Positions 39,620 through 48,887 of a stretch of DNA of 64,000 nucleotides are shown one piece after another. The notes under the pieces are model-generated. The model ran no database searches. It saw only the letters and a program-made list of their open reading frames with translations, and was not told where the DNA came from. The stretch covers positions 942,361 to 1,006,360 of the forward strand of contig NZ_JAIFZO010000002.1 in the NCBI RefSeq assembly GCF_026341275.1, written 5' to 3'. The DNA comes from Streptomyces ortus (lineage in GTDB: Bacteria > Actinomycetota > Actinomycetes > Streptomycetales > Streptomycetaceae). The position numbers and the translations under genes were made by a program. Position 1 is the stretch's first letter; every line of letters begins with the position of its first letter.

Positions 39620-40990
39620 TCAGCGCCCGGCCTCGTCCTCCACCGTGCGGTCGCGGCCCGCCAGGACGCCCACCACGATCTGCGGGACCAGCAGGCCCGC
39701 CATGAGCGCGATCGGCAGCCCCCAGCCGCCGCTGTGCTGGTAGAGCACGCCCACCAGCAGCGGGCCGGGGATCGAGATGAGGTAGCCGGTGCTCTGTGCG
39801 AAGGCCGAGAGCTGCACGACGCCCGCGCCGGTCCTGGCCCGCATGCCGACCATGGTGAGGGCCAGCGGGAACGCGCAGTTGGCGATACCGAGCAGCAGGG
39901 CCCACGCCCAGGCGCCGCCGGCCGGGGCGAAGTAGAGCCCCGCGTAGCCGGCGAACCCGCAGAGGCCGAGGGCGACGACGATGGGCCCCTGGTGGGGCAG
40001 CCGGGTGGCCAGCCGCGGTATGACGAAGGCGAGGGGCACGCCCATCACCATCGTGACCGCGAGCAGTAGTCCGGCGGTGCCCGCCGGGACGCCGGCGTCC
40101 CGGAAGATCTGCGCCATCCAGCCCATCGTGATGTACGCGGCGGTGGCCTGCAGCCCGAAGAAGACGGCGAGGGCCCAGGCGGTACGACTGCGGGTGATCC
40201 GCAGCGGGGCGGACGCCTCCCGCGCCCCGGAAACCGAGGCCGGGACCGAAGTCTGGGCAGGTGCCGAAGCGCGGGCCGGAGCAGCCGCAGGGGCCCGGGC
40301 CGGGGCGGGCTCGGCGGACAAGGGGGTGCCCTTGGCCCGTACCAGCGGGATCCAGGGCAGGACGGCGGCGGCTGCGAGAGCCGCCCAGACGGCGAGGCCC
40401 GACTGCCAGTTCCCGCCCAGGGCCCGGGTCATGGGCACGGTGACGGCCGCCGCGGCGGCGGTGCCGAGGGCGAGGGCCATGGAGTAGAGGCCGGTCATGG
40501 TGCCGACCCGGTCCGGGAACCAGCGCTTGACGATCACCGGCATGAGGACGTTGCTGACGGCGATGCCCATGAGGGCGAGGGCGCTGGCCACCAGGAAGCC
40601 CGCCGTGCCGCCCACGAAGGGGCGCAGCACCAGCCCCGTACCGATCGCGAGCATGCCGGCACAGACCACCGCGGCGGGTCCGAAGCGACGGGCGAGGCGC
40701 GGCGCCATGACGCCGAAGACGGCGAAGCAGAGCGGCGGTACGGAGGTGAGGAGTCCGGCGACGCTGCCGCTCATGCCGAGGCCGTCGCGCACCTCTTCGA
40801 GGAGGGCGCCCAGGCTGGTGATGGCGGGGCGCAGGTTGAGGGCCGTCAGGACGATGCCGGCGATCACCAGACGCGTCATCCACGCGCGCGTGGGGGGCGT
40901 GTGCGGGTCGGCGACCCGCGCGGAGCCGCGTACCGGTGTCGTGGTCGGTATCGATGGGGACACGGTCGTCCTGGTTTCCTCGCCTGTCAT
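39620..40990 (-). CDS. CynX/NimT-family MFS transporter
   Basis: 456 residues from ATG 40990 (MTGEETRTTVSP); ATGs at 40999 and 41002 give slightly longer forms. Twelve membrane segments with the CynX landmarks LNLRPAITSLGALLEEVRDG near 60, VPPLCFAVFGVMAPRLARRF, VLMPVIVKRWFPDRVGTMTG, and YITMGWMAQIF in the second half. The central loop is Ala/Pro-rich (PAPARAPAAAPARASAPA). Substrates of this family include cyanate and 2-nitroimidazole; unknown here. Divergent from a GntR regulator gene through a 61-base gap with two palindromes, so local regulation is likely. Confidence 0.92.
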   Translation of the reverse strand: MTGEETRTTVSPSIPTTTPVRGSARVADPHTPPTRAWMTRLVIAGIVLTALNLRPAITSLGALLEEVRDGLGMSGSVAGLLTSVPPLCFAVFGVMAPRLARRFGPAAVVCAGMLAIGTGLVLRPFVGGTAGFLVASALALMGIAVSNVLMPVIVKRWFPDRVGTMTGLYSMALALGTAAAAAVTVPMTRALGGNWQSGLAVWAALAAAAVLPWIPLVRAKGTPLSAEPAPARAPAAAPARASAPAQTSVPASVSGAREASAPLRITRSRTAWALAVFFGLQATAAYITMGWMAQIFRDAGVPAGTAGLLLAVTMVMGVPLAFVIPRLATRLPHQGPIVVALGLCGFAGYAGLYFAPAGGAWAWALLLGIANCAFPLALTMVGMRARTGAGVVQLSAFAQSTGYLISIPGPLLVGVLYQHSGGWGLPIALMAGLLVPQIVVGVLAGRDRTVEDEAGR

Positions 40991-41004
40991 GAACCCCATC
41001 ATAG

Positions 41005-41031
41005 AATCATGGGATGATTGGTTGTCCAACC
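41005..41031. promoter_or_regulatory. Two adjoining palindromes, probable GntR operator
   Basis: AATCAT-GGG-ATGATT (41005-41019) adjoins GGTTG-TC-CAACC (41020-41031) in the short gap between the divergent transporter and FadR-type regulator genes. The second palindrome resembles the TGGT...ACCA logic of FadR-class operators. Autoregulation and control of the transporter are the natural inference. Confidence 0.6.
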
Positions 41032-41051
41032 CCCTGGCGCGAAGGACCGTC

Positions 41052-41819
41052 ATGCCCCTGAGCCACCCTCGTCGGTCGGCACTGTCCGAGCAGGTCATCG
41101 CCGCTCTGCGGAACGAGATCGCCTCGGGCGAGTGGCCGGTGGGCTCCCGCATCCCCACCGAGCCCGAGCTGGTCGAGCAGCTGGGAGTGGCCCGCAACAC
41201 CGTCCGGGAGGCCGTGCGGGCCCTCGCCCACAACGGCCTGCTCGACATCCGGCAGGGCTCGGGCACCTACGTGCTGGCCACCAGCGAGCTGGCCGGGGTG
41301 ATGCACCGCCGGTTCGCGGACGCCGACCCGCGGCACATCGCCGAGCTGCGCTCCACGCTGGAGTCGAGCGCGGCGAGGCTGGCCGCCGAGCGCCGTACCG
41401 AGCGCGATCTCAAACAGCTGGACGCGCTGCTCGTACGCCGTGAGGAGGCCTGGGAGTCCGGCGACACGGAGGCCTTCGTGACCGCCGACACGACCTTCCA
41501 CCTGGCCGTGGTCGCCGCTTCCCACAACGACGTCATGACGGCGATGTACGCGGACCTGGGCGAGGTCGTGCGCGACTGGCTGCGCGAGGACGTCGGCGAG
41601 GAGCTGACGCCCGAGACGCACATGGACCACACACGCCTGGTGGACGCGATCCGCGCGGGCGACGCGCAGACGGCGGCCTCGGAGGCGGCCGGCTATCCGT
41701 TCCTGTGCCGCCCCGGGCGGTCCGCGGCGGCTGGACGGCCGGGGCGGACGGGACAGCGGGGGCAGCCAGGACAGGAGGCTCAGCCAGGACAGGAGGCAGA
41801 CGTCACTTCTGGTGGCTGA
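41052..41819 (+). CDS. GntR-family (FadR subfamily) transcriptional regulator
   Basis: 255 residues, ATG 41052, AAGGA 5 bases upstream. Winged helix at 8-75 (LSEQVIAALRNEIASGEWPV; GVARNTVREAVRALAHNGLL; RQGSGTYV). FCD effector domain at about 95-215, with metal/ligand residues in DTTFHLAVVAASHNDVM (D, H) and HMDHTRLVDAIRAGD. The last 35 residues are a low-complexity Gly/Gln/Pro tail (GQPGQEAQPGQEAD) from a short DNA repeat. The stop lies 17 bases inside the convergent secreted-protein gene. Confidence 0.93.
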   Translation: MPLSHPRRSALSEQVIAALRNEIASGEWPVGSRIPTEPELVEQLGVARNTVREAVRALAHNGLLDIRQGSGTYVLATSELAGVMHRRFADADPRHIAELRSTLESSAARLAAERRTERDLKQLDALLVRREEAWESGDTEAFVTADTTFHLAVVAASHNDVMTAMYADLGEVVRDWLREDVGEELTPETHMDHTRLVDAIRAGDAQTAASEAAGYPFLCRPGRSAAAGRPGRTGQRGQPGQEAQPGQEADVTSGG

Positions 41820-42207
41820 CCCACGCCGAGCGGACTTCCTTCCAGCAGCGGCCGGTCAGCCGGACGTTCTGCGCGGGCCCCGCCTCGACCCTCGTACCGT
41901 CGGCGTCGAGGTCCCACCACCGGTCGCACTCGATGTGCAGTCCGACATGGTCGGACTCCGGATACGGGTTGTGGCAGTACGCCGTCACGTGGGAGCCGTC
42001 GACGACGGTCCGGCACGCGGCCCCGAAGGGCCGCTTCTCGGCGGGCACGCGCGCGTGGGGCGTCGTTACCGCGCTGTGCGCGGTGTGGGAGGCGGCGTCG
42101 GAGGGCGCCGCGAGCAGCAGGGTCAGAGCGGCGAACAGCGCGGCGGGGGCCGCCGCGAAACCGTTCCTGGGGAGCCGACGGGTGCATCGGGCCTGGGACA
42201 GGCGCAC
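41803..42207 (-). CDS. Secreted Cys-containing hypothetical protein
   Basis: 134 residues, GTG 42207, AGGAGG 8 bases upstream. Signal peptide about 1-38 (AAAPAALFAALTLLLAAPSD). The mature part has four Cys (CRTVVDG; AYCHNPYP; HIECDRWWD; GRCWKE), probably two disulfides, in a small beta-rich domain with DHVGLHIECDRWWDLD. No known family. Overlaps the 3' end of the GntR gene tail to tail by 17 bases. Confidence 0.8.
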   Translation of the reverse strand: MRLSQARCTRRLPRNGFAAAPAALFAALTLLLAAPSDAASHTAHSAVTTPHARVPAEKRPFGAACRTVVDGSHVTAYCHNPYPESDHVGLHIECDRWWDLDADGTRVEAGPAQNVRLTGRCWKEVRSAWVSHQK

Positions 42208-42318
42208 AAAGGGACCTCCTCGGCTGGGCTCTGGAGGGCATCTCGGGAGAAGAACTCCTACTCCAGAGTGGGCCGTTACCCCTCCTGGCCGCCCGGCCGG
42301 TGGGGCCGAACGGGTGAC

Positions 42319-42351
42319 GCCCCGCTCCCCGCGCTCTGCGGGGAACGGGGC
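42319..42351 (-). terminator. Terminator after fabI
   Basis: GCCCCgcTCCCCGC pairs with GCGGGGAacGGGGC around a GCTCT loop, 34 bases past the fabI stop; GC hairpin without a U-tract. Confidence 0.65.
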
Positions 42352-42384
42352 GCCGACACCGTAGGGGCGCCTTCGCGGCAGCGG

Positions 42385-43155
42385 TTACGCGCCGATCGCG
42401 TGCAGACCGCCGTCGACGTGGATGATCTCGCCGGTGGTCTTCGGGAACCAGTCGCTGAGCAGGGCGACGACACCGCGGCCGGCCGGCTCGGGGTCCTTGA
42501 GGTCCCACTCCAGGGGCGCGCGGTCGTCCCAGACGGCGGCCAGCTCGCCGAAGCCAGGGATGGACTTGGCGGCCATCGAGCCGATCGGACCGGCCGAGAT
42601 GAGGTTGGAACGCACGTTCTGCTTGCCCAGGTCGCGGGCGAGGTAGCGGTTGGTGGCCTCCAGGGCGGCCTTGGCCGGACCCATCCAGTCGTACTGCGGC
42701 CACGCGTACTGGGCGTCGAAGGTGAGGCCGACGACCGAGCCGCCGCCGTTCTGCATCAGCGGCAGGCAGGCCATGGTCAGCGACTTCAGGGAGAAGGCGG
42801 AGACGTGCATGGCGGTGGCGACCGACTCGAACGGCGTGTTCAGGAAGTTGCCGCCCAGGGCGTCCTGCGGGGCGAAGCCGATGGAGTGCACGACCCCGTC
42901 GAGACTGCCCAGCTCCGCGCCGACGACCTCGGCGAGCCGCCCGAGGTGCTCGTCGTTGGTCACGTCGAGCTCGATGACCTTGGTGGGCCTGGGCAGCTTC
43001 CGGGCGATGCGCTCGGTCAGCGTGGGCCGCGGGAACGCGGTCAGGATGATCTCGGCACCCTGCTCCTGGGCCAGCCTCGCGGTGTGGAAGGCGATGGACG
43101 ACTCCATCAGCACACCGGTGATCAGGACACGCTTGCCCTCAAGAATTCCGCTCAT
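42385..43155 (-). CDS. fabI: Enoyl-[acyl-carrier-protein] reductase (NADH), FabI/InhA type
   Basis: 256 residues, ATG 43155. Last reductive step of each fatty-acid elongation round. Features: KRVLITGVLMESSIAFHTAR, VVHSIGFAPQDALGGNF, and the Y155-x6-K162 catalytic pair in QYDWMGPAKAALEATNRY. The overall wording is close to mycobacterial InhA (isoniazid/triclosan target class). It follows fabG with a 5-base gap and no clear ribosome site, so translational coupling is likely. Confidence 0.96.
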   Translation of the reverse strand: MSGILEGKRVLITGVLMESSIAFHTARLAQEQGAEIILTAFPRPTLTERIARKLPRPTKVIELDVTNDEHLGRLAEVVGAELGSLDGVVHSIGFAPQDALGGNFLNTPFESVATAMHVSAFSLKSLTMACLPLMQNGGGSVVGLTFDAQYAWPQYDWMGPAKAALEATNRYLARDLGKQNVRSNLISAGPIGSMAAKSIPGFGELAAVWDDRAPLEWDLKDPEPAGRGVVALLSDWFPKTTGEIIHVDGGLHAIGA

Positions 43156-43160
43156 GGTGA

Positions 43161-43880
43161 TCAGTGACCCATTCCCAGTCCGCCGTCTACGGGGATGACG
43201 GCTCCAGTGATGTACGAGGCCTCTTCCGAGGCGAGGAACCGCACCGTCGCGGCGATCTCCTCGGGCTGCGCGTAGCGGCCGAGCGGCACCTGCTTCACGA
43301 TGGCCTCACGCTGCTCGTCGGTGAGCGCCTTGGTCATGTCGGTGTCGACGAAACCGGGCGCGACGACGTTGAAGGTGAGGTTGCGCGAGCCGAGCTCACG
43401 GGCGAGCGAGCGCGCGAAGCCGACCAGGCCGGCCTTGGACGCGGCGTAGTTCGCCTGGCCGGCCGAGCCGAGGAGGCCGACCACCGAGGAGATCAGGACG
43501 ACGCGGCCCTTCTTGGCGCGCAGCATGCCGCGGTTGGCGCGCTTCACGACCCGGAAGGTGCCCGTCAGGTTGGTGTCCAGGACGGACGTGAAGTCCTCCT
43601 CTGACATCCGCATCAGCAACTGGTCCTTGGTGACACCGGCGTTGGCCACGAGCACCTCGACCGGGCCGTGCGCGGCCTCGACCTCCTTGTAGGCCTGCTC
43701 CACCTGCTCGGTGTCGGTGATGTCGCACTTGACCGCGAGGCAGCCCAGTTCGGTGAGGGCGGCCGGGGGCTCGCCCGAACGGTATGTGATCGCGACCTTG
43801 TCGCCCGCGTCGGCGAACGTGCGGGCGATGGCGAGGCCGATGCCCCGGTTTCCTCCGGTGACGAGAACCGAGCGGCTCAA
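43161..43880 (-). CDS. fabG: 3-oxoacyl-[acyl-carrier-protein] reductase FabG
   Basis: 239 residues from TTG 43880 (LSRSVLVTGGNRGIGLAIAR), AAGGG 8 bases upstream. SDR with VTGGNRGIG, NAG in VLVANAGVTKDQLLMRM, SSVVGLLGSAGQANYAASKA with Ser and YxxxK, and the C-terminal YITGAVIPVDGGLGMGH typical of FabG. First gene of a fabG-fabI pair, the MabA-InhA arrangement of mycobacteria. The 184 bases upstream hold its promoter and the divergent tldD promoter; no operator recognised. Confidence 0.96.
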   Translation of the reverse strand: MSRSVLVTGGNRGIGLAIARTFADAGDKVAITYRSGEPPAALTELGCLAVKCDITDTEQVEQAYKEVEAAHGPVEVLVANAGVTKDQLLMRMSEEDFTSVLDTNLTGTFRVVKRANRGMLRAKKGRVVLISSVVGLLGSAGQANYAASKAGLVGFARSLARELGSRNLTFNVVAPGFVDTDMTKALTDEQREAIVKQVPLGRYAQPEEIAATVRFLASEEASYITGAVIPVDGGLGMGH

Positions 43881-44064
43881 CGGATCACCCTTTCGATAGC
43901 CGGTCTGGTACCTCAAAAACCTATCGGTACGGTCGGTCCCGCGGAGAATCGGGCACCGACAGTGGCTCGGGGGACTCGCTGTCGGATCCCTACAGAAAGG
44001 TCTGGCCGCCGGGCCCGCCCGCGCGACATGATCGGACCGACAGGCGACAACAAGGGAGACCTCC

Positions 44065-45588
44065 GTGCCCCATTCCATCGACGAAGCCTTCACGGCACTG
44101 CCGCTACGGGCCCTGGCCGACGCGGCGCTCGCGCGGGCCCGGGCGCTGGGCGCCGACCATGCGGACTTCCGGTTCGAGCGGGTGCGCAGCGCGTCCTGGC
44201 GGCTGCGGGACGCGAAGCCCGCCGGTTCCTCGGACACGACCGACCTCGGGTACGCGGTACGGGTCGTGCACGGCGGGACCTGGGGGTTCGCCTCCGGTGT
44301 CGACCTGACGATGGACGCCGCCGCGAAGGTGGCGTCGCAGGCCGTGGCGATGGCCAAGCTGTCGGCGCAGGTGATCAGGGCGGCGGGCTCGGACGAGCGC
44401 GTGGAGCTGGCCGATGAGCCCGTGCACGCCGAGAAGACGTGGATCTCCTCGTACGAGATCGACCCCTTCTCCGTACCGGACGAGGAGAAGTCCGCGCTGC
44501 TGGCCGAGTGGAGTGCGCGGCTGCTCGGGGCGGCCGGTGTCAGCCATGTCGACGCCTCGCTGACGACCGTCCACGAGAACAAGTTCTACGCGGACACCGC
44601 GGGCACGGTGACCACCCAGCAGCGGGTCAGGCTGCACCCCCAGCTGACCGCCGTGGCCGTCGACGAGTCGAGCGGCGAGTTCGACTCGATGCGCACGATC
44701 GCGCCGCCCGTCGGGCGCGGCTGGGAGTACCTCACCGGCACCGGCTGGGACTGGGAGGAGGAGCTCGGGCGGATCCCGGAGCTGCTGGCGGAGAAGATGC
44801 GGGCGCCGAGCGTCACGGCCGGGATGTACGACCTGGTCGTGGACCCGTCCAACCTGTGGCTGACCATCCACGAGTCCATCGGCCACGCCACCGAGCTGGA
44901 CCGCGCACTGGGGTACGAGGCCGCGTACGCCGGGACCTCGTTCGCCACCTTCGACCAGCTGGGCAAGCTGCGCTACGGCTCCGAGCTGATGAACGTCACC
45001 GGTGACCGCACCGCCGAGCACGGGCTCGCGACCATCGGGTACGACGACGAGGGTGTGGCGGGGCAGTCCTGGGACCTGGTGAAGGACGGCACGCTCGTCG
45101 GCTACCAGCTGGACCGCAGGATCGCGAGGCTGACCGGCTTCGAGCGGTCCAACGGCTGCGCGTACGCCGACTCGCCCGCGCATGTGCCCGTACAGCGCAT
45201 GGCGAACGTGTCGCTGCGGCCCGATCCGGCGGGGATGTCCACGGACGACCTCATCGGGAGCGTCGACCGCGGGATCTACGTCGTCGGTGACCGGTCCTGG
45301 TCGATCGACATGCAGCGCTACAACTTCCAGTTCACCGGCCAGCGGTTCTTCAAGATCGAGAACGGGCAGATCACGGGCCAGCTGCGGGATGTCGCCTACC
45401 AGGCGACGACCACGGACTTCTGGGGCTCGATGGCGGCGGTCGGCGGCCCGCAGACCTACGTCCTGGGCGGCGCCTTCAACTGCGGCAAGGCCCAGCCGGG
45501 CCAGGTCGCGGCGGTCTCGCACGGCTGCCCGTCGGCCCTCTTCAAGGGCGTCAACATTCTGAACACCACGCAGGAGGCCGGTCGATGA
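44065..45588 (+). CDS. tldD: TldD-type metalloprotease subunit
   Basis: 507 residues, GTG 44065, GGGAG 6 bases upstream. Carries the HExxxH zinc motif HESIGHATELDRALGYE (269-274) and the C-terminal GGAFNCGKAQPGQVAAVSHG with the Cys ligand. TldD forms a heterodimer with TldE/PmbA and trims unfolded peptides, including leader removal from some RiPPs. Stop overlaps the start of the TldE gene (ATGA), keeping the two in stoichiometric translation. Confidence 0.95.
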   Translation: MPHSIDEAFTALPLRALADAALARARALGADHADFRFERVRSASWRLRDAKPAGSSDTTDLGYAVRVVHGGTWGFASGVDLTMDAAAKVASQAVAMAKLSAQVIRAAGSDERVELADEPVHAEKTWISSYEIDPFSVPDEEKSALLAEWSARLLGAAGVSHVDASLTTVHENKFYADTAGTVTTQQRVRLHPQLTAVAVDESSGEFDSMRTIAPPVGRGWEYLTGTGWDWEEELGRIPELLAEKMRAPSVTAGMYDLVVDPSNLWLTIHESIGHATELDRALGYEAAYAGTSFATFDQLGKLRYGSELMNVTGDRTAEHGLATIGYDDEGVAGQSWDLVKDGTLVGYQLDRRIARLTGFERSNGCAYADSPAHVPVQRMANVSLRPDPAGMSTDDLIGSVDRGIYVVGDRSWSIDMQRYNFQFTGQRFFKIENGQITGQLRDVAYQATTTDFWGSMAAVGGPQTYVLGGAFNCGKAQPGQVAAVSHGCPSALFKGVNILNTTQEAGR

Positions 45589-46976
45589 GTCCTCGTACGA
45601 ACAAGCCGCACGAGATCGTCGAGCGTGCCCTCGCGCTGTCCCGGGCCGACGGGTGTGTCGTCATCGCCGACGAGCGGTCGACCGCGAACCTGCGCTGGGC
45701 GGGCAACGCGCTGACCACCAACGGTGTCACGCGCGGGCGCACGCTGACCGTCGTCGCCACGGTCGACGGCCGCGAGGGCACCGCCTCCGGGGTCGTCTCC
45801 CGCTCCGCCGTGACCGCCGACGAGCTGGAGCCGCTGGTACGGGCCGCGGAGGCCGCGGCGCGCGGGGCGGGCCCCGCCGAGGACGCGCAGCCGCTCGTCG
45901 AGGGCGTGCCCGCCTCCCCCGACTTCACGGACGCGCCCGCCGAGACCTCGTCGGCGGTGTTCACCGACTTCGCCCCGGCGCTCGGCGAATCGTTCGCCCA
46001 CGCGCGTACGGGCGGCCGCGAGCTGTACGGCTTCGCCAACCACGAGCTCGTCAGCAGCTACCTCGGTACGTCCACGGGGCTGCGTCTGCGCCACGACCAG
46101 CCCAACGGGACGCTGGAGCTGAACGCCAAGTCCCCGGACCGTACGCGCTCGGCGTGGGCCGGCCGCTCCACACGGGACTTCAAGGACGTCGACCCGGCGG
46201 CGCTCGACGCCGAGCTGGCCGTCCGGCTGGGCTGGGCGGAGCGGCGGATCGACCTGCCCGCCGGGCGGTACGAGACGCTGCTGCCGCCGACCGCCGTCGC
46301 GGACCTGCTGATCTACCAGCTGTGGTCGGCGGCGGCCCGGGACGCGGCGGAGGGCCGGACGGTGTTCAGCAAGCCCGGTGGCACCCGCGTCGGCGACCGG
46401 CTCAGCGACCTGCCGCTCACCCTGCGCAGCGACCCGAACGAGCCCGGGCTCGAATGCGCGCCCTTCGTCCTCACCCACTCCTCCGGGGACGACGCCTCCG
46501 TCTTCGACAACGGGCTGCCCCTCGCGGCCACGGAGTGGGTCCGCGAGGGGCAGCTGAAGCGTCTGACGAGCACCCGGCACAGCGCGGTCCTGACCGGTCT
46601 GCCGGTGGCTCCCGGCATCGGCAACCTCATCCTCGACGGCGGCGACGAGACGTCGCTGGAGGAGATGGTCGCCGCGACCGGGCGCGGGCTGCTGCTGACC
46701 TGCCTCTGGTACATCCGGGAGGTCGATCCGGCGACGCTGTTGCTGACCGGGCTGACCCGGGACGGCGTCTACCTCGTGGAGAACGGCGAGGTCACCGGCG
46801 AGGTGAACAACTTCCGGTTCAACGAGTCGCCGGTGGGGCTGCTGGGCCGGGCGACGGAGGCGGGGCGGACCGAGAAGACGCTGCCGCGCGAGTGGAGCGA
46901 CTGGTTCACCCGGGCCGCGATGCCGGCGCTGCGGGTGCCGGATTTCAATATGAGCTCGGTCAGCCAGGGCGTATAA
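45585..46976 (+). CDS. tldE: TldE/PmbA-type subunit of the TldD protease
   Basis: 463 residues, ATG 45585. PmbA fold: VIADERSTANLRWAGNALTT, GYETLL-type PAGRYETLLPPTAVADLL, SSGDDASVFDNGLPLAATEW, then GNLILDGGDETSLEEMVAAT and VENGEVTGEVNNFRFNESPV. Lacks the HExxxH of TldD, as expected for the non-catalytic partner. Together they form the TldD/E peptidase; no RiPP precursor is evident nearby, so a housekeeping role is likelier. Confidence 0.94.
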   Translation: MSPRTNKPHEIVERALALSRADGCVVIADERSTANLRWAGNALTTNGVTRGRTLTVVATVDGREGTASGVVSRSAVTADELEPLVRAAEAAARGAGPAEDAQPLVEGVPASPDFTDAPAETSSAVFTDFAPALGESFAHARTGGRELYGFANHELVSSYLGTSTGLRLRHDQPNGTLELNAKSPDRTRSAWAGRSTRDFKDVDPAALDAELAVRLGWAERRIDLPAGRYETLLPPTAVADLLIYQLWSAAARDAAEGRTVFSKPGGTRVGDRLSDLPLTLRSDPNEPGLECAPFVLTHSSGDDASVFDNGLPLAATEWVREGQLKRLTSTRHSAVLTGLPVAPGIGNLILDGGDETSLEEMVAATGRGLLLTCLWYIREVDPATLLLTGLTRDGVYLVENGEVTGEVNNFRFNESPVGLLGRATEAGRTEKTLPREWSDWFTRAAMPALRVPDFNMSSVSQGV

Positions 46977-46989
46977 CCTCGATAGCCTC

Positions 46990-47015
46990 GCAGTCGGCAG
47001 GTCCCTGCCGACTGC
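46990..47015 (+). terminator. Hairpin between tldE and tyrS
   Basis: GCAGTCGGCAG / CTGCCGACTGC, 11-bp perfect stem with a 4-base loop, 13 bases after the tldE stop and 33 before tyrS. Terminator of the tldDE operon, or an attenuating leader hairpin for tyrS. Confidence 0.6.
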
Positions 47016-47048
47016 ACCCCGAAGATCATCCGAGGAGACGCGAGAACC

Positions 47049-48317
47049 GTGACGGACATCGTCGACGAGCTGAAGTGGCGCGGGCTGTTCGCCCTGTCCA
47101 CCGACGAGAACGCATTGCGCAAGGCGCTCGCGGACGGTCCCGTCACCTTCTATTGCGGCTTCGACCCGACCGCGGCCTCCCTGCACGTCGGACACCTGGT
47201 GCAGGTCCTCACGATGCGCCGGCTCCAGCAGGCGGGCCTGCGTCCGCTGGCCCTGGTGGGCGGGGCGACCGGCCAGATCGGCGACCCGCGCCCGACGGCG
47301 GAGCGCACGCTGAACGACCCGGAGACGGTCTCCGCCTGGGTGGGCCGGCTGCGCTCCCAGATCGAGCCGTTCCTGTCCTTCGAGGGCGAGAACGCCGCGG
47401 TCATGGTGAACAACCTGGACTGGACGGCCGGCCTGTCGGCCATCGAGTTCCTGCGGGACATCGGCAAGCACTTCCGCGTCAACAAGATGCTCACCAAGGA
47501 CTCGGTCGCCCGGCGCCTGGAGTCCCAGGAGGGCATCAGCTACACGGAGTTCAGCTACCAGCTGCTCCAGGGCATGGACTTCCTGGAGCTGTACCGCCGG
47601 TACGGCTGCACGCTCCAGCAGGGCGGCAGCGACCAGTGGGGCAACCTCACGGCGGGCCTGGACCTGATCCACCGCCTGGAGCCGGACGCGCAGGCGCACT
47701 GCATCGCGACGCCGCTGATGGTCAAGGCGGACGGCACCAAGTTCGGCAAGACCGAGGGCGGGGCCGTCTGGCTCGACCCGGAGATGACGACGCCGTACGC
47801 GTTCTACCAGTTCTGGCTGAACGTGGACGACCGCGACGTCTCGACGTACCTGCGGATCTTGTCCTTCAGGTCCCGACAGGAGCTGGAGGAGCTGGAGAAG
47901 CTGACCGAGGAGCGTCCGCAGGCCCGGGCGGCGCAGCGGGCGCTGGCGGAGGAGCTGACGACGCTGGTGCACGGCGCCGGGCAGACCGCCGCCGTGATCG
48001 CCGCTTCGCGGGCGCTGTTCGGGCAGGGGGAGCTGGGTGAGCTCGACGCGGCGACGCTGAGTGCCGCGCTGTCCGAGCTGCCCCGGGTGCGGGTGTCCTC
48101 GCCGGGACCGGTGGTCGACCTGTTCGCCGAGGTCGGGCTCGTGCCCAGCAAGTCCGCCGCGCGGCGGGCCGTGAAGGAGGGCGGGGCGTACGTGAACAAT
48201 GTGAAGGTCGCCGCGGAGGACGCGGTGCCCGCGGCGGAGGATCTTCTGCACGGGCGGTGGCTGGTGCTGCGGCGGGGCAAGAAGTCGCTCGCGGCAGTGG
48301 AAGTCGTGCCCGCTTGA
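47049..48317 (+). CDS. tyrS: Tyrosyl-tRNA synthetase
   Basis: 422 residues, GTG 47049 behind GAGGAGA. Class I synthetase: [20 protein letters not shown] with the HIGH-equivalent HVGH, the tyrosine pocket in [15 protein letters not shown] and [10 protein letters not shown], and the KMSKS-equivalent KFGKT. The C-terminal S4 domain ([20 protein letters not shown]) binds tRNA. Standard length for bacterial TyrRS. Followed by a strong terminator. Confidence 0.97.
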   Translation: MTDIVDELKWRGLFALSTDENALRKALADGPVTFYCGFDPTAASLHVGHLVQVLTMRRLQQAGLRPLALVGGATGQIGDPRPTAERTLNDPETVSAWVGRLRSQIEPFLSFEGENAAVMVNNLDWTAGLSAIEFLRDIGKHFRVNKMLTKDSVARRLESQEGISYTEFSYQLLQGMDFLELYRRYGCTLQQGGSDQWGNLTAGLDLIHRLEPDAQAHCIATPLMVKADGTKFGKTEGGAVWLDPEMTTPYAFYQFWLNVDDRDVSTYLRILSFRSRQELEELEKLTEERPQARAAQRALAEELTTLVHGAGQTAAVIAASRALFGQGELGELDAATLSAALSELPRVRVSSPGPVVDLFAEVGLVPSKSAARRAVKEGGAYVNNVKVAAEDAVPAAEDLLHGRWLVLRRGKKSLAAVEVVPA

Positions 48318-48338
48318 AAACTTGAAAGCAAAAGGATT

Positions 48339-48382
48339 GCGCCGTTCCCCGCGCCCCTTTTCAGGGGCGCGGGGAACGGCGC
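48339..48382. terminator. Bidirectional terminator made from a dispersed repeat
   Basis: 19-bp perfect stem (48339-48357 with 48364-48382, loop TTTTCA) followed by AGTCTTTT. Its GTTCCCCGCGCCCC phrase also occurs at about 22618-22635. Lies between convergent tyrS and the GlsB gene. Confidence 0.85.
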
Positions 48383-48399
48383 AGTCTTTTGCCTTTGGC

Positions 48400-48675
48400 T
48401 CAGGCTCTTTGTTTGTTGCCCTTCATCGCGGTGTAGAGCATGTCTCCCAGGAAGACGATGACGACCGCGGCGACCAGCTGAAGGGCGTGACGGCCCCAGT
48501 CGATACCGCTGGTCTCCCCGATGCCGATACCGCGGGCGATCGCGTTGCCCACGATCGCACCGATGATTCCGAAGATCGTGGTGAGCCAGAGCGGACTGTG
48601 CTGCTTGCCCGGAATGATCGCCTTGGCCAGCAAGCCCAGCACGAATCCCACGATGATCGCCCACAACCAGCCCAT
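48400..48675 (-). CDS. GlsB/YeaQ/YmgE family stress-response membrane protein
   Basis: 91 residues, ATG 48675, AGGAGG 5 bases upstream. Three glycine-rich helices: WLWAIIVGFVLGLLAKAIIP, LTTIFGIIGAIVGNAIARGI, and LVAAVVIVFLGDMLYTAMKG. Transglycosylase-associated (GlsB) family of small integral proteins often induced by envelope or general stress. Function not known in detail. Confidence 0.93.
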   Translation of the reverse strand: MGWLWAIIVGFVLGLLAKAIIPGKQHSPLWLTTIFGIIGAIVGNAIARGIGIGETSGIDWGRHALQLVAAVVIVFLGDMLYTAMKGNKQRA

Positions 48676-48887
48676 GGCTGCCTCCTATACGGCTCTACGC
48701 GAGCATTACGCCCAGTGTCGGCCCGGGTCCCCTACGGCGCATGTCGGGCACAGCCATACGCGGTACGGCGCAGCCGTCCCCACCCGCGCCGGAGGCGACC
48801 CGGCCTCGTGGGCGGCGCGACCGCGGCGTAACGTTGTTGCCCGTACGGGCCAGGGAGCGTCCGACGCAGGCGGGGTGGTGGAACGTG

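Noticed and set aside
44065..46976. A RiPP biosynthetic cluster around tldD-tldE
   Set aside because: TldD/E can mature peptides, but neighbours are fatty-acid and tRNA-synthetase genes and no precursor peptide, YcaO or cyclase is present.
45456..48251. A 931-residue minus-strand frame opposite tldE and tyrS
   Set aside because: High GC keeps antisense frames open; the plus strand encodes well-conserved TldD/E and TyrS. The antisense product is Arg/Gly/Val-rich without domains.
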